From Burkholderiaceae bacterium (GTDB lineage Bacteria > Pseudomonadota > Gammaproteobacteria > Burkholderiales > Burkholderiaceae): a stretch of DNA of 53,059 nt. A program made the translations under genes and the position numbers. This document shows, in pieces, positions 40,093-51,322 of this stretch. Below the pieces are notes generated by a model. The model was given only the letters and a program-made list of their open reading frames with translations. It was not told the origin of the DNA and made no database searches. Each line of letters opens with the position of its first letter. Within the stretch, counting starts at the first letter, position 1. The stretch is taken from contig CANHPL010000013.1 of assembly GCA_947462685.1 (NCBI GenBank), forward strand, positions 1-53,059, in the 5' to 3' direction.

Positions 40093-40458
40093 TTATTTCT
40101 TTAGCGCAATGCCTGCTTTACGCGGACCTTTGCGTGTACGTGCATTTGTCTTAGTACGCTGACCACGAACCGGAAGACCTTTACGGTGGCGTACGCCACG
40201 ATAACAGCCCAAGTCCATGAGACGTTTAATATTCATCGTTACTTCTCGACGAAGATCTCCCTCAGTGGCAAATACGCCTACTTGCTCACGAATTTTTTCC
40301 AAGTCTGAGTCAGTCAAGTCTTTGACTTTTTTTGACTCAGGAACACTCGCAGCATCGCAAATCTGTCTTGCGCGAGTTATACCAATTCCGAAAATCGAAG
40401 TTAACCCGATAACGGTATGTTTATGGTTGGGGATGTTTACCCCGGCGATACGTGCCAT
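40093..40458 (-). CDS. rpsM: 30S ribosomal protein S13
   Basis: 121 residues. Start [20 protein letters not shown]; helix-two-turn-helix region and C-terminal [19 protein letters not shown] (about 98-116) are typical. It sits at the head of the 30S and contacts tRNA and the 50S. First of the rpsM-rpsK-rpsD-rpoA-rplQ set, 24 bases after rpmJ. Confidence 0.98.
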   Translation of the reverse strand: MARIAGVNIPNHKHTVIGLTSIFGIGITRARQICDAASVPESKKVKDLTDSDLEKIREQVGVFATEGDLRREVTMNIKRLMDLGCYRGVRHRKGLPVRGQRTKTNARTRKGPRKAGIALKK

Positions 40459-40482
40459 ATAAATTCCTCTAAATTAATCTAC

Positions 40483-40599
40483 TTAACCTTGACGCTGCTT
40501 ATGCCGTGGATCTGATGAACAAATCACACGTAATACGCCTTTACGCTTAATGATCTTGCAGTTACGGCAAATACATTTAACTGATGCCAATACTTTCAT
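40483..40599 (-). CDS. rpmJ: 50S ribosomal protein L36 (zinc-binding form)
   Basis: 38 residues, ATG at 40597-40599, stop TAA at 40483-40485; read directly from the sequence. [20 protein letters not shown] is the start, with zinc ligands Cys11, Cys14, Cys27 and His33, so it is the C+ type. It occupies the usual place between infA and rpsM. Confidence 0.96.
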   Translation of the reverse strand: MKVLASVKCICRNCKIIKRKGVLRVICSSDPRHKQRQG

Positions 40600-40622
40600 G
40601 ACTAACCCCTCTCCAATTCGTA

Positions 40623-40841
40623 CTACTTGGCACGAAAAATAATTCGTGCACGCGTTAGGTCGTATGGAGTCATCTCCACAGTAACCTTATCACCGGGAAG
40701 AATGCGAATGTAATGCATCCGCATCTTTCCAGAAATATGTCCCAAAACTACATGTCCATTTTCCAACTTCACCCGAAACATCGCATTGGGTAAATTCTCT
40801 ACAATTTCACCAGCCATCTGAATAACATCATCTTTAGCCAT
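40623..40841 (-). CDS. infA: Translation initiation factor IF-1
   Basis: 72 residues, the S1-like OB fold: [41 protein letters not shown] and [24 protein letters not shown]-1 blocks the A site and aids IF-2 and IF-3 in initiation. It is 2 bases downstream of secY and 23 before rpmJ; Burkholderiales often have a second infA elsewhere. Confidence 0.98.
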   Translation of the reverse strand: MAKDDVIQMAGEIVENLPNAMFRVKLENGHVVLGHISGKMRMHYIRILPGDKVTVEMTPYDLTRARIIFRAK

Positions 40842-40843
40842 AT

Positions 40844-42187
40844 TTAGACGCCTGGACCCATTTTGAAATTTGCTTTTTTCATCAATGAATCATACTGTTG
40901 CTGCATCAAATAGGATTGCACCTGTGCCATAAAGTCCATTGTGACGACAACAATAATTAGCAAAGATGTTCCACCAAAATAAAATGGCACTTGCCAATTC
41001 AAAACTAAAAATTCTGGTAATAAACAAACTAAAGTTATGTACGCAGCGCCTGCAAGCGTAAGCCTAGCTAAAATTTTATCAATATACTTTGCTGTCTGAT
41101 CACCTGGGCGTATTCCAGGAACAAACGCACCACTTTTTTTCAAATTATCTGATGTCTCGCGGCTATTAAAAACTAAGGCTGTATAGAAAAAACAAAAGAA
41201 AATAATTGCAGTTGCGTACAAAATAATATAAACAGGCTGACCGGGTTGCAATGTACTGGATAAGTCTTTAATGAAGCGTGAAAATATATTGGTGTTTTCA
41301 CCAGCAGTAAACCATTGCGCAATCGTTGCAGGAAACAAGATAATTGAAGACGCAAAAATTGGTGGAATAACGCCAGCCATATTAAGTTTCAGGGGCAAAT
41401 GTGAAGATTGGCCGCCATACACCTTATTGCCAACTTGGCGCTTTGCATAATTCACTAAAATACGGCGTTGGCCACGCTCTACAAATACAACAAAGTAAGT
41501 TACTGCGATTACAACAATAACAACTAATATAGAAGAAATAATACTCATAGAACCCGTACGCACTAGCTCTAACAATCCACCTAAAGCATTTGGCAAACCA
41601 GATGCAATACCCGCAAAAATAATAATTGAAATTCCATTGCCTAGACCACGTTCTGTAACTTGCTCACCTAACCACATCAAGAACATCGTTCCAGTAACCA
41701 AAGTAACTACAGTAATCATGCGAAATACAACCCCGGGATCAGTGACTAATCCAGCCTGAGACTCAAGAGCAATTGCAATACCCAGTGCTTGAAAAGTTGC
41801 TAATACTAATGTCGCATAGCGAGTGAACTGGGTAATTTTTCTTTGACCTGAACGACCTTCTTTTTTAATCGCCTCAAATGTAGGAATTACAACAGTAAGC
41901 AATTGCATAATAATAGAGGCTGAGATATAAGGCATGATCCCTAGAGCAAAAATGGTAAAACGAGATAATGCTCCACCTGAGAACAGATTAAACATTCCTA
42001 AAATGCCACCCTTTGCATCATCAAACAGACTTGCTAATTGGTTTGGATCAATCCCAGGCACTGGAATGTGCGCGCCCACTCTATAAACCACCAAGGCCAT
42101 GAGCAGAAACAGCAGGCGATTTTTTAAATCACCAAATTTGTTTCCTGACTTCATCAGACTTGAAGCGGTTGGAGAAGACGTTGCCAT
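40844..42187 (-). CDS. secY: Protein translocase subunit SecY
   Basis: 447 residues, ten hydrophobic segments. [14 protein letters not shown] (about 38-51) and [15 protein letters not shown] (about 82-96) are the two SecY signatures; [17 protein letters not shown] and the cytoplasmic loop [12 protein letters not shown] bind SecA and ribosomes. It forms the SecYEG channel. It lies between rplO (3 bases) and infA (2 bases) in the spc operon. Confidence 0.98.
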   Translation of the reverse strand: MATSSPTASSLMKSGNKFGDLKNRLLFLLMALVVYRVGAHIPVPGIDPNQLASLFDDAKGGILGMFNLFSGGALSRFTIFALGIMPYISASIIMQLLTVVIPTFEAIKKEGRSGQRKITQFTRYATLVLATFQALGIAIALESQAGLVTDPGVVFRMITVVTLVTGTMFLMWLGEQVTERGLGNGISIIIFAGIASGLPNALGGLLELVRTGSMSIISSILVVIVVIAVTYFVVFVERGQRRILVNYAKRQVGNKVYGGQSSHLPLKLNMAGVIPPIFASSIILFPATIAQWFTAGENTNIFSRFIKDLSSTLQPGQPVYIILYATAIIFFCFFYTALVFNSRETSDNLKKSGAFVPGIRPGDQTAKYIDKILARLTLAGAAYITLVCLLPEFLVLNWQVPFYFGGTSLLIIVVVTMDFMAQVQSYLMQQQYDSLMKKANFKMGPGV

Positions 42188-42190
42188 TGA

Positions 42191-42631
42191 TTACACTTCC
42201 TCAACCAATTTACCACCAACTGCTTCAATCGCTGCACGTGCACCAGAAGTTGCTGTTAAGCCTTTTAATGTAACGGCTTTTGTCAGCTCACCAGTTTTAA
42301 TTACTTTTACTGATTTAATCTGTTCATTTGCTAAACCATTTTGCTTGAGCACAACCAAATCTATTTCAGTTACGCTTAAACGCTCAATGTCAGAAAGGGT
42401 AATTTCACCGACGTGACGACGCGTCAATGAAATAAAGCCACGCTTAGGTAAACGGCGATATAAAGGCATTTGACCGCCTTCAAAGCCAACTTTATGGAAG
42501 CCACCGGAACGAGACTTTTGTCCTTTGTGTCCTCGACCAGCTGTTTTACCAAGCCCTGAACCAATTCCACGACCAACACGACGTTTAGCGTGTTTTGCGC
42601 CAGCAGCAGGTTTTAAGTTATTTAATTCCAT
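42191..42631 (-). CDS. rplO: 50S ribosomal protein L15
   Basis: 146 residues from the ATG at 42631. The frame opens five codons earlier (42646), but the family begins [20 protein letters not shown] and AGAGGA-type purines (AGAGGA) lie 4 bases before this [22 protein letters not shown] and [18 protein letters not shown] are signatures. It helps late 50S assembly. Confidence 0.95.
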   Translation of the reverse strand: MELNNLKPAAGAKHAKRRVGRGIGSGLGKTAGRGHKGQKSRSGGFHKVGFEGGQMPLYRRLPKRGFISLTRRHVGEITLSDIERLSVTEIDLVVLKQNGLANEQIKSVKVIKTGELTKAVTLKGLTATSGARAAIEAVGGKLVEEV

Positions 42632-42654
42632 CATTTCCTCTGTCAATTAATGGC

Positions 42655-42840
42655 TTAATTTAATTCTTTAATTAGGTAAGACACTTTATTCATCATGCCG
42701 CGTACAGCTGGGGTATCCTCTAATTCAGATGTTGTATTAACGCGACCAAGACCAAGGCCGCGGACTGTTGCACGATGGCTTTCACGTGTGCCTATCAGGC
42801 TACGCACTAATTTAATTTTTACGGTTTTCTTTTCAGTCAT
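42655..42840 (-). CDS. rpmD: 50S ribosomal protein L30
   Basis: 61 residues, bacterial short L30: [43 protein letters not shown] and the closing KVSYLIKEL. Between rpsE (17 bases upstream) and rplO. Confidence 0.97.
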   Translation of the reverse strand: MTEKKTVKIKLVRSLIGTRESHRATVRGLGLGRVNTTSELEDTPAVRGMMNKVSYLIKELN

Positions 42841-42857
42841 GTTTATTCTCGATTCAC

Positions 42858-43376
42858 TTAACCAATAATTTCTTCGATTGACTTGCCACGTTTGGCAGCA
42901 ATCTCGGCAGGTGTGCTCATCTTGCTTAATCCATTGATTGTTGCTCTAACCATGTTGTATGGGTTAGTTGAACCAATTGACTTAGCGACTACGTTTGTTA
43001 CACCCATTACATCAAAAATTGCACGCATCGGACCACCAGCAATCACTCCAGTACCCTCTTTTGCAGGAGACATCAAAACACGAGAAGCTCCATGTTCACC
43101 AATTACTGAATGTTGAAGAGTACCTTGACGAAGTGGAACCTTGATCATCTTACGACGAGCTTCATCCATTGCCTTTTGAACAGCAACTGGAACCTCTTTA
43201 GATTTTCCTTTACCCATGCCGATACGGCCATCACCGTCACCGACTACAGTTAAAGCAGCAAATCCTAAAATACGACCACCCTTAACCACCTTAGTTACGC
43301 GGTTAACAGCAATCATTTTTTCGCGCAAACCATCGTCACGCTCTTCTGCTGCCATCTTTGCTTGCATTTTTGCCAT
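42858..43376 (-). CDS. rpsE: 30S ribosomal protein S5
   Basis: 172 residues. [20 protein letters not shown] (about 25-44) is the double-stranded RNA-binding segment; [19 protein letters not shown] and [21 protein letters not shown] follow. It takes part in decoding fidelity; the loop residues near position 20-30 where spectinomycin resistance arises look wild type. Confidence 0.98.
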   Translation of the reverse strand: MAKMQAKMAAEERDDGLREKMIAVNRVTKVVKGGRILGFAALTVVGDGDGRIGMGKGKSKEVPVAVQKAMDEARRKMIKVPLRQGTLQHSVIGEHGASRVLMSPAKEGTGVIAGGPMRAIFDVMGVTNVVAKSIGSTNPYNMVRATINGLSKMSTPAEIAAKRGKSIEEIIG

Positions 43377-43408
43377 GTTCTTTTCCTTGACCTTTACTTA
43401 ATCTGCTC

Positions 43409-43765
43409 TTAGAACTTCAGTCCAGCTTCACGCGCGGCTTCAGCTAAAGCTTTTACGCGACCGTGATAACGAAAACCTGAACGATCAAAAGCAACCTCTG
43501 TGACGCCAGCTTTTAAAGCGCGCTCAGCAATTAATTTACCAATTTCTTTTGCAGCAGTACTGTTGCCACCATTTGAAAAACTAGTACGTAATTCTTTTTC
43601 CATTGTCGAAGCTGCTGCCAATACTTTTGTGCCACAAGAGCTGAAAAGTTGGGCAGTAATATGGAGATTCGTACGCATGATAGCAACACGCGGAACTGCG
43701 AGTTCTGCAATCTTGATACGTGTCTGACGTGAACGACGGATACGGGATTCTTTTTTGTTCATCAT
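43409..43765 (-). CDS. rplR: 50S ribosomal protein L18
   Basis: 118 residues; binds 5S r[19 protein letters not shown] and RLAVPR-like [21 protein letters not shown], then [24 protein letters not shown]. Two adjacent ATGs (43765, 43762); GAGG is 6 and 9 bases upstream, so either may be used. Confidence 0.96.
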   Translation of the reverse strand: MMNKKESRIRRSRQTRIKIAELAVPRVAIMRTNLHITAQLFSSCGTKVLAAASTMEKELRTSFSNGGNSTAAKEIGKLIAERALKAGVTEVAFDRSGFRYHGRVKALAEAAREAGLKF

Positions 43766-43777
43766 ATTCGGCCTCGA

Positions 43778-44311
43778 TTACTTCTTCTTCGTTTCTTTAA
43801 TGAGAACCACTTCATCGCTATAACGAACACCCTTACCTTTGTAAGGCTCGGGAGTTCTGTAAGAACGAACTTCAGCGGCTACTTGTCCAACTTGCTGCTT
43901 GTTGGCACCCTTAATAATGATTTCTGTTTGAGTAGGGGTCTCTGCTTTTACACCCTCTGGTAATTCATAAATAACATCATGAGAAAAACCAAGTTGAAGT
44001 TTTAACGACTTACCTTGTGCAGCAGCACGATAACCCACACCAATTAAATTTAATTTACGCTCAAAACCTTTAGTAACACCAGTAACCATATTATTAACTA
44101 AAGCACGGGTAGTTCCAGATAGTGCGTTTGATTCACGAGACTCATCATTGCAAGTAACTTGTAATGATCCATCTTCCTGCTTCAAAGATACTAGTGGATG
44201 CAAATTATGCGTTAACGTACCAAGCGGACCTTTAACCGTAAGCAATGCTCCAGCAATGTGAATCTCAGCACCATTGGGTACTGGAATAGGCGATTTACCA
44301 ACACGTGACAT
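43778..44311 (-). CDS. rplF: 50S ribosomal protein L6
   Basis: 177 residues, duplicated L6 fold. Start [38 protein letters not shown] (about 80-98) and the C-terminal signature [14 protein letters not shown] (about 153-166). It lies near the factor-binding site of the 50S. 11 bases after rpsH. Confidence 0.98.
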   Translation of the reverse strand: MSRVGKSPIPVPNGAEIHIAGALLTVKGPLGTLTHNLHPLVSLKQEDGSLQVTCNDESRESNALSGTTRALVNNMVTGVTKGFERKLNLIGVGYRAAAQGKSLKLQLGFSHDVIYELPEGVKAETPTQTEIIIKGANKQQVGQVAAEVRSYRTPEPYKGKGVRYSDEVVLIKETKKK

Positions 44312-44322
44312 ATTCGTTCTCC

Positions 44323-44718
44323 TTAGGCGACATAGCAGATAACTTCGCCACCCACGCCGTTGGCGCGAGCTTTACGATCAGTCATCAAACCTTGTGGGGT
44401 TGAAATAATTGCCACGCCCAAACCATTCATAACTTGGGGTATGTCGTGACGCCCTTTATATATTCGCAAGCCAGGCTTGGATATACGCTCAATGCGCTCG
44501 ATAACTGGGCGGCCCGCATAGTATTTAAGCGTAATGTTTAAAACGGGTTTTGCGGTTTCACCTGCGATTTCAAAACTATCGATGTAACCTTCATCTTTTA
44601 ATACATTTGCGATAGCAACTTTTAATTTAGATGATGGCATTGTTACACCTGGCTTTTGCACTGCTTGCGCATTGCGTATCCGGGTTAACATATCTGCGAT
44701 TGGATCGGTAAAGCTCAT
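44323..44718 (-). CDS. rpsH: 30S ribosomal protein S8
   Basis: 131 residues. [20 protein letters not shown], then [14 protein letters not shown] and the C-terminal [30 protein letters not shown], which binds 16S helix 21. In E. coli S8 is the translational repressor of the spc operon, acting near rplE; whether that applies here is unknown. Confidence 0.98.
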   Translation of the reverse strand: MSFTDPIADMLTRIRNAQAVQKPGVTMPSSKLKVAIANVLKDEGYIDSFEIAGETAKPVLNITLKYYAGRPVIERIERISKPGLRIYKGRHDIPQVMNGLGVAIISTPQGLMTDRKARANGVGGEVICYVA

Positions 44719-44739
44719 AATTTCTCCTAATCTCTACTA

Positions 44740-45045
44740 TTACCAGCTGGCTTTAGTAACGCCCGGGATTTCACCTCTAAAGGCAATCTCACGGATCTTG
44801 CCGCGACCCAAACCGAATTTACGGAATGTGCCACGTGGACGTCCAGTCAAAGCACAACGATTTCGTTGGCGAGTGGGGCTAGCGTTACGAGGTAAAGCTT
44901 GTAACTTTAAACGCGCGTCATAGCGCTCTTCCTCAGACTTAGAGGTATCTTCGATAATTGCTTTTAATTCTGCACGTTTTGTAGCAAATTTAGCAACAGT
45001 CTTAGTACGTTTTTTTTCGCGCTCAATTAATGAAAGTTTAGCCAC
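44740..45045 (-). CDS. rpsN: 30S ribosomal protein S14 (long, zinc-free form)
   Basis: 101 residues, the C- form: no CxxC zinc ribbon, with only one Cys in [21 protein letters not shown] (about 61-81). [20 protein letters not shown] is the start. It is part of the 30S head. Between rplE and rpsH. Confidence 0.98.
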   Translation of the reverse strand: MAKLSLIEREKKRTKTVAKFATKRAELKAIIEDTSKSEEERYDARLKLQALPRNASPTRQRNRCALTGRPRGTFRKFGLGRGKIREIAFRGEIPGVTKASW

Positions 45046-45054
45046 GTTAACCTC

Positions 45055-45597
45055 TTAGTTACGGAAAGGAAATTTAAAGGCCGCTAACAAAGCTTTTGCT
45101 TCATCATCTGTTTTAGCGGTTGTAGTAATACTGATGTTTAATCCACGCAGTGCATCGATTTTGTCGTACTCAATTTCCGGGAAAATAATTTGCTCTTTAA
45201 CGCCGATGTTATAGTTTCCACGGCCGTCAAAAGCTTTTCCTGATACGCCACGAAAATCGCGCACGCGAGGTAATGCAACAGTAATAAAGCGATCTAAGAA
45301 TTCGTACATTCTTTGACCACGCAAAGTCACCATTGCACCAATTGGGTAACCTTGACGAATTTTAAATCCAGCAATCGCTTTTCTAGCTACAGTAACAACA
45401 GGCTTTTGGCCAGCCACTTTTGTTAAATCACCGACAGCATGTTCAATTACTTTTTTATCAGCAACTGCTTCACCCAAGCCCATATTAAGCGTAATCTTGG
45501 TGATACGCGGCACTTCCATAACGGATTTATATCCAAACTTTGCAGTTAATTCACCAACAACAGTTTTTGTATAATGCTCTTGAAATCTGGTTGTCAT
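45055..45597 (-). CDS. rplE: 50S ribosomal protein L5
   Basis: 180 residues; 5S rRNA-binding protein at the central protuberance. [20 protein letters not shown] (about 29-48), [19 protein letters not shown] and [19 protein letters not shown] are family motifs. 10 bases after rplX. Confidence 0.98.
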   Translation of the reverse strand: MTTRFQEHYTKTVVGELTAKFGYKSVMEVPRITKITLNMGLGEAVADKKVIEHAVGDLTKVAGQKPVVTVARKAIAGFKIRQGYPIGAMVTLRGQRMYEFLDRFITVALPRVRDFRGVSGKAFDGRGNYNIGVKEQIIFPEIEYDKIDALRGLNISITTTAKTDDEAKALLAAFKFPFRN

Positions 45598-45607
45598 TTT
45601 CTTCCCC

Positions 45608-45916
45608 TTAAGCCGCTAAAGTTGCGCCCGTGGTCTTCAAAAAGCGAACTTTTTTACCGTCCACTTCTTTAATACCAACACGCGAAGGCTTACCATTAGC
45701 ATCGATGTGAGCCACATTCGAAATTTGAATAGGCATCGTTTTATCGATAACACCGCCTGTTACACCCGCCGCTGGGTTGGGTTTAACATTTTTTTTGTAT
45801 TGATTGATACCTTCAACTAAAATCTTTTGATCAAGTATGGCAGTTACAGTTCCTTGCTTTCCTTTGTCGCGACCAGTAGTAACAATGACCTGATCACCTT
45901 TACGAATCTTTTTCAT
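45608..45916 (-). CDS. rplX: 50S ribosomal protein L24
   Basis: 102 residues, KOW domain: [22 protein letters not shown] (about 3-24), then KNVKPNP and [13 protein letters not shown]. It begins 50S assembly. 9 bases after rplN. Confidence 0.98.
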   Translation of the reverse strand: MKKIRKGDQVIVTTGRDKGKQGTVTAILDQKILVEGINQYKKNVKPNPAAGVTGGVIDKTMPIQISNVAHIDANGKPSRVGIKEVDGKKVRFLKTTGATLAA

Positions 45917-45925
45917 GGCCTCTCC

Positions 45926-46294
45926 TTAGATCACTTCAGGCGCTAATGAAACAATCTTCATAAAACGCTCTGTACGCAGTTCACGCGTAACAGGGCCAAA
46001 GATACGAGTTCCAATCGGCTCAAGTTTCGCATTCAGCAAAACTGCAGCGTTAGCATCAAATTTAATTAAAGATCCATCAGCACGACGGACACCCTTGGCT
46101 GTGCGCACAACGACAGCGTTGTAAATATCGCCTTTTTTAACGCGACCTCTTGGAGCCGCGGATTTAACGGTCACTTTAATAATGTCACCAATGCTTGCAT
46201 AACGGCGCTTGGATCCACCCAAGACCTTAATGCACATTACTTCACTGGCGCCAGTATTATCAGCGACCTGTAGTCTGCTTTCAGTTTGAATCAT
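45926..46294 (-). CDS. rplN: 50S ribosomal protein L14
   Basis: 122 residues. [20 protein letters not shown] and [21 protein letters not shown] (about 47-67) are characteristic; the end is [13 protein letters not shown]. First gene of the spc operon, with its own promoter about 190 bases upstream. Confidence 0.98.
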   Translation of the reverse strand: MIQTESRLQVADNTGASEVMCIKVLGGSKRRYASIGDIIKVTVKSAAPRGRVKKGDIYNAVVVRTAKGVRRADGSLIKFDANAAVLLNAKLEPIGTRIFGPVTRELRTERFMKIVSLAPEVI

Positions 46295-46410
46295 TTTTTT
46301 ATCCCCAACTTAAATACCCGAAGGCAATCAGTCTTGGTTCCGTTATGGGCTTTTATTGTTTATTCAACAACTTAAGCCCGGATTAATAAATGCTTTTGCA
46401 ATTCTTTTAT

Positions 46411-46446
46411 CCTGTAATTTTGCAATAAATAGCTATAAATTACAGG
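46411..46446 (-). promoter_or_regulatory. Stem-loop at the 5' end of the spc leader
   Basis: CCTGTAATTT (46411-46420) and AAATTACAGG (46437-46446) form a perfect 10-bp stem with a 16-base loop, just downstream of the predicted start of the spc transcript. A second stem GGGCTT/AAGCCC spans about 46348-46376. The whole leader is about 155 bases before rplN. Function unknown; message protection or autoregulation are possible. Confidence 0.45.
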
Positions 46447-46455
46447 AAGCCCTCT

Positions 46456-46484
46456 ACTATAACAAACTTACATTAAACTTGCAA
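46456..46484 (-). promoter_or_regulatory. spc operon promoter
   Basis: Minus strand: -35 TTGCAA (46479-46484), 17-base spacer, -10 TATAGT (46456-46461); start near 46449. It lies in the 196-base rpsQ-rplN spacer, the position of the spc promoter in E. coli. Confidence 0.7.
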
Positions 46485-46490
46485 GCTTAT

Positions 46491-46760
46491 TTAAATGCCT
46501 TTTGACTCTTCTACTACCTTTGTAACAACCCATGATTTTGTTCTCGACAATGGTCTAGACTCAGAAATCTCAACGGTATCACCAATCTTGATTTGATCAG
46601 ACTCATCATGGGCATGATATTTTTTAGAAACACCAAAATATTTACCATAAAGAGCGTGCTTTACTTTTCTCTCCACGAGAACAGTTACAGTCTTTTGCAT
46701 TTTGTCGCTAACAACGCGACCAACCAGTGTTCTTTTTAAAGATTGAGTTTCTTTATTCAT
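46491..46760 (-). CDS. rpsQ: 30S ribosomal protein S17
   Basis: 89 residues, OB fold: [21 protein letters not shown] and [31 protein letters not shown] (signature about 53-77). It overlaps rpmC by 4 bases (ATGA) and is the last S10-operon gene. Confidence 0.97.
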   Translation of the reverse strand: MNKETQSLKRTLVGRVVSDKMQKTVTVLVERKVKHALYGKYFGVSKKYHAHDESDQIKIGDTVEISESRPLSRTKSWVVTKVVEESKGI

Positions 46761-46951
46761 TTTTCAGCCGCCTTTTGATTCAAAGCTGTTTTGACTCGTG
46801 CAATTGCTTTCTTAGTTTTACTAAGTTGACTTGAATCTTGCAATTGTTGCGTGCCCTTTTGCATACGTAATTTAAACTGCGCCTTTAATAACTCTGAGAG
46901 TTCGTTGTTCAGGCCCTTAACATCTTTAGCCAATAGTTCTTTCATTTCCAT
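46757..46951 (-). CDS. rpmC: 50S ribosomal protein L29
   Basis: 64 residues, two-helix protein near the exit tunnel: [22 protein letters not shown] and [15 protein letters not shown] at 46951 has GGAG 7 bases upstream; a second ATG two codons on is less well placed. Confidence 0.96.
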   Translation of the reverse strand: MEMKELLAKDVKGLNNELSELLKAQFKLRMQKGTQQLQDSSQLSKTKKAIARVKTALNQKAAEK

Positions 46952-46965
46952 GTCTTTTCTCCAGC

Positions 46966-47382
46966 TTAAGAGCCAATTTGACGTACAACAAATGCTGTTT
47001 GAATCGGCAACTTGGCTGAAGCTAAGCGAAAAGCTTCACGGGCCAATGTCTCATCAACACCATCCATTTCATACAATACTTTACCTGGCTGAATTTCAGC
47101 TACGTAATACTCAGGATTTCCTTTACCGTTACCCATACGAACTTCAGCTGGTTTAGTTGAAATTGGCTTATCTGGGAAAATTCGAATCCAAATGCGGCCG
47201 CCACGTTTAATATGACGAGTCATCGCTCGACGAGCAGCTTCAATTTGACGAGCAGTCAATCTTCCACGACCCATGGCTTTTAATCCAAAATCACCAAACG
47301 CAACTGAACTTCCACGAGTTGCCTTACCGGTATTACGGCCTTTTTGTTCTTTTCTATATTTACGACGTTTAGGTTGTAACAT
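46966..47382 (-). CDS. rplP: 50S ribosomal protein L16
   Basis: 138 residues. [20 protein letters not shown] and [31 protein letters not shown] are signatures. It organises the tRNA-binding region of the 50S. 2 bases after rpsC. Confidence 0.98.
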   Translation of the reverse strand: MLQPKRRKYRKEQKGRNTGKATRGSSVAFGDFGLKAMGRGRLTARQIEAARRAMTRHIKRGGRIWIRIFPDKPISTKPAEVRMGNGKGNPEYYVAEIQPGKVLYEMDGVDETLAREAFRLASAKLPIQTAFVVRQIGS

Positions 47383-47384
47383 AA

Positions 47385-48197
47385 TTATTCTCCCGCCTTA
47401 GGCGCATCTTCAGGCTTTACAACTTTTCGCACACGTTTAACAGCGGCTTTAACTTCTGGCTTATTTTCAGTAGTTGCGCCTTCTGCCTTACGTGGGGCAC
47501 GTGGTGCACGACGCGGCTTTTTATCTTCTTCTGCTTCAACAACAGGCGCTGCTGGAATGGCAACACCAGATCCTAAAGTATCACCCTTATAAACCCAAAC
47601 TTTTACACCAATAATGCCGTATGTAGTTTCGGCCTCAGAAGTTGCATAATCAATATCCGCTTTTAATGTATGAAGCGGAACACGTCCTTCACGATACCAT
47701 TCGCGACGCGCAATCTCTGCACCGTTTAAACGCCCTGAACTCATAATTTTGATTCCTTGAGCTCCTAAACGCATTGCACTTTGCATGGCACGTTTCATTG
47801 CACGACGGAACATAATACGTTTTTCTAACTGTTGCGTGATAGAGTCTGCAATCAGTTGAGCATCAATTTCAGGCTTACGGATTTCTTCGATATTTACGTG
47901 TACGGGCACTCCCATACGCCTTTGTAACTCTTTACGCAAAACCTCAATATCTTCACCTTTTTTACCAATGACAACACCTGGGCGCGAGCTGAAGATAGTG
48001 ATTTTTGCATTTTTAGCTGGGCGCTCAATCACAACTTTACTAACAGAAGCATTTTTGAGCTTCTTTTTAAGGTAATTGCGCACGTCAATGTCTTCTTGGA
48101 GCATGCTAGCAAAGTTTGTATTGCCTGCGTACCAACGTGAAGTCCAGTTTTTAGTAACCGCTAAACGGAAACCATTGGGATTAATTTTTTGACCCAT
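47385..48197 (-). CDS. rpsC: 30S ribosomal protein S3
   Basis: 270 residues, longer than E. coli S3 (233) because of a Pro/Arg/Lys-rich tail after about residue 215 ([15 protein letters not shown] onward), usual in betaproteobacteria. N-terminal KH domain [20 protein letters not shown] (about 68-87) and [22 protein letters not shown]. It lines the mRNA entry tunnel. Confidence 0.98.
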   Translation of the reverse strand: MGQKINPNGFRLAVTKNWTSRWYAGNTNFASMLQEDIDVRNYLKKKLKNASVSKVVIERPAKNAKITIFSSRPGVVIGKKGEDIEVLRKELQRRMGVPVHVNIEEIRKPEIDAQLIADSITQQLEKRIMFRRAMKRAMQSAMRLGAQGIKIMSSGRLNGAEIARREWYREGRVPLHTLKADIDYATSEAETTYGIIGVKVWVYKGDTLGSGVAIPAAPVVEAEEDKKPRRAPRAPRKAEGATTENKPEVKAAVKRVRKVVKPEDAPKAGE

Positions 48198-48206
48198 GAC
48201 TCTTCC

Positions 48207-48539
48207 TTAATTACTCAAAGTCACAGTGATGTGACAAGTTTGTTTTTCAATTTTGTTACCGCGACCTTTTGCACGAGCAGTAAAACGCTTTAGAGAGGTA
48301 GCTTTATCAACTGTAATTGACTTAACTTTTAACTCATCGATATCTGCTCCAGCATTGTGCTCTGCATTTGCAATGGCTGACTCAACTACTTTTTTCACAA
48401 TAAATGCGGCCTTCTTAGGGCTAAAAGCGAGTATATTCATTGCTCGTGAGATTGGTAATCCACGTATTTGGTCCGCAACCAAACGAGTCTTTTGTGCGCT
48501 AATTCTAGCGCTACGGTGAATGGCTTTAGTTTCCATCAT
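48207..48539 (-). CDS. rplV: 50S ribosomal protein L22
   Basis: 110 residues. [22 protein letters not shown] at the start and [23 protein letters not shown] at the tunnel-lining hairpin (about 73-95), the site of macrolide-resistance changes, which looks wild type. Two tandem ATGs open the gene. Confidence 0.97.
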   Translation of the reverse strand: MMETKAIHRSARISAQKTRLVADQIRGLPISRAMNILAFSPKKAAFIVKKVVESAIANAEHNAGADIDELKVKSITVDKATSLKRFTARAKGRGNKIEKQTCHITVTLSN

Positions 48540-48545
48540 TTCCCC

Positions 48546-48821
48546 TTACTTCTTAGCTTTCTTATCGGCAGCATGACCCTTGAAAGTACGAGTCAAAGCA
48601 AATTCACCGAGTTTATGACCAACCATGTTTTCTGACACATAAACCGGTACATGCTGACGGCCGTTATGTACGGCAATCGTCAACCCGATAAATTCAGGCA
48701 GAATTGTGGAACGTCTGGACCATGTTTTAATGGGCTTTTTATCTTTAATGGCCACTGCAGTCTCAACCTTTTTTACAAGGTTAACTTCACAAAATGGCCC
48801 TTTTTTAGCTGATCGTGTCAT
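48546..48821 (-). CDS. rpsS: 30S ribosomal protein S19
   Basis: 91 residues. [41 protein letters not shown] and the signature [19 protein letters not shown] (about 63-81). Binds 16S rRNA in the 30S head with S13. Confidence 0.98.
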   Translation of the reverse strand: MTRSAKKGPFCEVNLVKKVETAVAIKDKKPIKTWSRRSTILPEFIGLTIAVHNGRQHVPVYVSENMVGHKLGEFALTRTFKGHAADKKAKK

Positions 48822-48839
48822 GTTTATTTCCTCAATCGA

Positions 48840-49670
48840 TTAACGTTTTTGACGACGTTGTACGATCATTGTCGTAGTACGCTTATTACGTCTTGTACGA
48901 TATCCCTTAGTCGGGGTTCCCCATGGTGATACAGGCACGCGACCTTCACCAGTACGACCTTCACCACCACCGTGAGGGTGGTCGACCGGATTCATGGCCA
49001 CACCACGCACGGTTGGGCGAATACCGCGCCAACGATTCGCGCCTGCTTTACCAATTTGACGCAAGGAATGCTCTTCATTGCCGACTTCACCAATAGTTGC
49101 ACGACATTCAATATGCACGCGGCGCACTTCGCCTGAACGCAATCTTACTTGAGCGTAGATGCCTTCACGCGCTAGAAGAACTGCTGATCCGCCAGCGGAT
49201 CTAGCAATTTGAGCGCCCTTACCTGGCATGATTTCAACGCAATGAATCGTGCTACCTACTGGAATATTTCTAATCGGTAAATTGTTACCCGCCTTGATTG
49301 GAGCTTCTGAACCATTCATAACCGCCTGGCCAGCAGTCATGCCTTTAGCTGCGATAACATACCGTCTTTCACCGTCGGCAAACAAAATCAACGCTAAGTT
49401 TGCACTTCTGTTAGGGTCATACTCTAAACGCTCTACTTTAGCTGGAATACCATCTTTATCATTCCGCTTAAAATCAACCATACGGTAGTGATGCTTATGG
49501 CCACCACCTTTATGGCGTGTCGTGATATGTCCGTTATTATTACGGCCAGCATGTTGAAACTGTGGCTCAAGCAATGGAGCAAATGGTTTACCTTTGTGTA
49601 AATCTGGATTAACCAGTTTCACCATTGAACGACGTCCAGGGGACGTCGGTTTAGTTTTCATTAATGGCAT
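48840..49670 (-). CDS. rplB: 50S ribosomal protein L2
   Basis: 276 residues; essential near the peptidyl transferase centre. [36 protein letters not shown] and [19 protein letters not shown] (about 225-243, with the conserved His) are present. The start overlaps the rplW stop by one base (TAATG). Confidence 0.98.
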   Translation of the reverse strand: MPLMKTKPTSPGRRSMVKLVNPDLHKGKPFAPLLEPQFQHAGRNNNGHITTRHKGGGHKHHYRMVDFKRNDKDGIPAKVERLEYDPNRSANLALILFADGERRYVIAAKGMTAGQAVMNGSEAPIKAGNNLPIRNIPVGSTIHCVEIMPGKGAQIARSAGGSAVLLAREGIYAQVRLRSGEVRRVHIECRATIGEVGNEEHSLRQIGKAGANRWRGIRPTVRGVAMNPVDHPHGGGEGRTGEGRVPVSPWGTPTKGYRTRRNKRTTTMIVQRRQKR

Positions 49671-49993
49671 TATTTAACCTCCGACTCAAAGTTAATCTCT
49701 TGACCAGGCTTCAAAGAAACATAGGCTTTTTTCACGTGGTTGCGGCGACCTTCAAAACGGCCAAAGCGCTTAGCTTTACCTTTTTGATTGACCACTTGCA
49801 CAGACTCAACTTCAACCTTAAATAACATTTCTACTGCACCTTTAATTTCCAACTTATTAGCATCGCGAGCAACTTCAAAAACTACTTGCTCGTTTTTATC
49901 AGCCACCATTGTTGCTTTTTCAGAAATTACAGGGCCAAGGAGAATGCTTAAAAGGCGATGTTCATTTTTGCGGTTTTGTATCTTTTGTTTCAT
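49670..49993 (-). CDS. rplW: 50S ribosomal protein L23
   Basis: 107 residues. [24 protein letters not shown] (about 18-41) and [17 protein letters not shown]. It is the docking site for trigger factor and SRP at the tunnel exit. The first ten residues ([10 protein letters not shown]) are a short extension. Overlaps rplD by 4 bases. Confidence 0.97.
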   Translation of the reverse strand: MKQKIQNRKNEHRLLSILLGPVISEKATMVADKNEQVVFEVARDANKLEIKGAVEMLFKVEVESVQVVNQKGKAKRFGRFEGRRNHVKKAYVSLKPGQEINFESEVK

Positions 49994-50610
49994 TTGAGCA
50001 TCTCCTCAATTTGAGCTATCGCCGTTTTACCTACCAAAATATTTTGATAGTGAACAAGTGATAAAGGATCAGCATGCTTTGGCTCTACGATTGCAACTTT
50101 ATGCAAATTGCGTGATGCCAAATGCAAATTTTCATCTACCTTATCCAAAATAATTAGAACGGACTCTAGGCCCATTGCTTTTACCTTAGCTGCCAGCAAT
50201 TTAGTTTTTGGTGCCTCTAAATTAAAGTCGTCAACAACATTTAAGCGACCTTCACGAGCCAACTGTGAAAAAATCGATCTCATACCTGCACGATACATTT
50301 TCTTATTTACCTTGTGCGAGAAATTCTCATCAGGAGAGTTCGGGAATATGCGCCCACCTCCACGCCACAATGGTGAAGAGGACATACCCGCTCTTGCACG
50401 ACCAGTACCTTTTTGATTCCAAGGCTTCTTGGTTGAGTGGTGTACCATTTCACGATCTTTTTGTGCGCGGTTACCGCTTCTTGCGTTTGCTTGATATGCA
50501 ATTACAACCTGATGCACTAGCGCTTCGTTGTATTCCCTTTCGAATACTTCTGGTGATGCAGATACTGCTTCACCAATTTTTCCATTCGCTTCTAGGAGCT
50601 TGAGTTCCAT
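49990..50610 (-). CDS. rplD: 50S ribosomal protein L4
   Basis: 206 residues. [45 protein letters not shown] (split, about 43-87) is the tunnel loop. In E. coli L4 represses the S10 operon by binding its leader; see the rpsJ-rplC spacer. 11 bases after rplC. Confidence 0.98.
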   Translation of the reverse strand: MELKLLEANGKIGEAVSASPEVFEREYNEALVHQVVIAYQANARSGNRAQKDREMVHHSTKKPWNQKGTGRARAGMSSSPLWRGGGRIFPNSPDENFSHKVNKKMYRAGMRSIFSQLAREGRLNVVDDFNLEAPKTKLLAAKVKAMGLESVLIILDKVDENLHLASRNLHKVAIVEPKHADPLSLVHYQNILVGKTAIAQIEEMLK

Positions 50611-50621
50611 AATGCCCCCTA

Positions 50622-51275
50622 TTAAGATTTAGCTGCAGGCGTTTTAATCGCCGGCGTAACAATTACTTTTCCACCACGTGATCCAGGTACAGCTCCCTTA
50701 ACTAAAAGAAGTTGTCTTTCTGCATCTACACGGGCTATTTCTAGGTTTTGTACAGTTTTGGTAACATCGCCTAAATGACCAGTCATACGCTTACCTGGGA
50801 AAACTCTTCCAGGATCTTGAGCCATACCAATAGAGCCTGGTACGTTATGTGATCTTGAATTACCATGGCTAGCACGGCCAGAGGCAAAGTGATAGCGTTT
50901 AATAGTACCAGCGTAACCCTTACCAATCGTTACACCTTGGACATCCACCTTTTGTCCAACAGTAAATGTATCAACGCCAATCACAGATCCAGCTTGAAAG
51001 TCAGCTAACTTGCTTGCGTCAATTCTGAATTCGTTAAGTGCGTTGCCTGCTAGAACACCAGCTTTGGCAAAATGCCCTGCCATTGCCTTAGTAACGCGTG
51101 ATGCACGGCGTTCGCCGTGAGCTAACTGAATAGCATCATAGCCATCAGTTTCCTGAGTTTTGATTTGTGCGACCCTGTTGTTGCTTACATCAATAACGGT
51201 GACTGGAATTGAGTCACCCTCTTCTGTAAACAAGCGAGTCATGCCGACCTTCCGGCCGATCAAGCCTAAGCTCAT
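50622..51275 (-). CDS. rplC: 50S ribosomal protein L3
   Basis: 217 residues from ATG at 51275. The frame opens at 51296, but the family begins [20 protein letters not shown] and GGAG lies 7 bases before this ATG. Signature [21 protein letters not shown] (split, about 125-145) carries the methylated-Gln region. L3 nucleates 50S assembly. Confidence 0.95.
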   Translation of the reverse strand: MSLGLIGRKVGMTRLFTEEGDSIPVTVIDVSNNRVAQIKTQETDGYDAIQLAHGERRASRVTKAMAGHFAKAGVLAGNALNEFRIDASKLADFQAGSVIGVDTFTVGQKVDVQGVTIGKGYAGTIKRYHFASGRASHGNSRSHNVPGSIGMAQDPGRVFPGKRMTGHLGDVTKTVQNLEIARVDAERQLLLVKGAVPGSRGGKVIVTPAIKTPAAKS

Positions 51276-51322
51276 ATCTTGCTCCAATGTCGACAACGAT
51301 TGGTCGACGAAAATTAAATTTA

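Noticed and set aside
40600..40622. Possible additional small gene between rpmJ and infA
   Set aside because: Only 23 bases; contains just the rpmJ ribosome site.
51293..51308. Two GTCGAC words 4 bases apart before rplC
   Set aside because: Could form a small stem, but each is itself a common palindrome and there is no conserved context.
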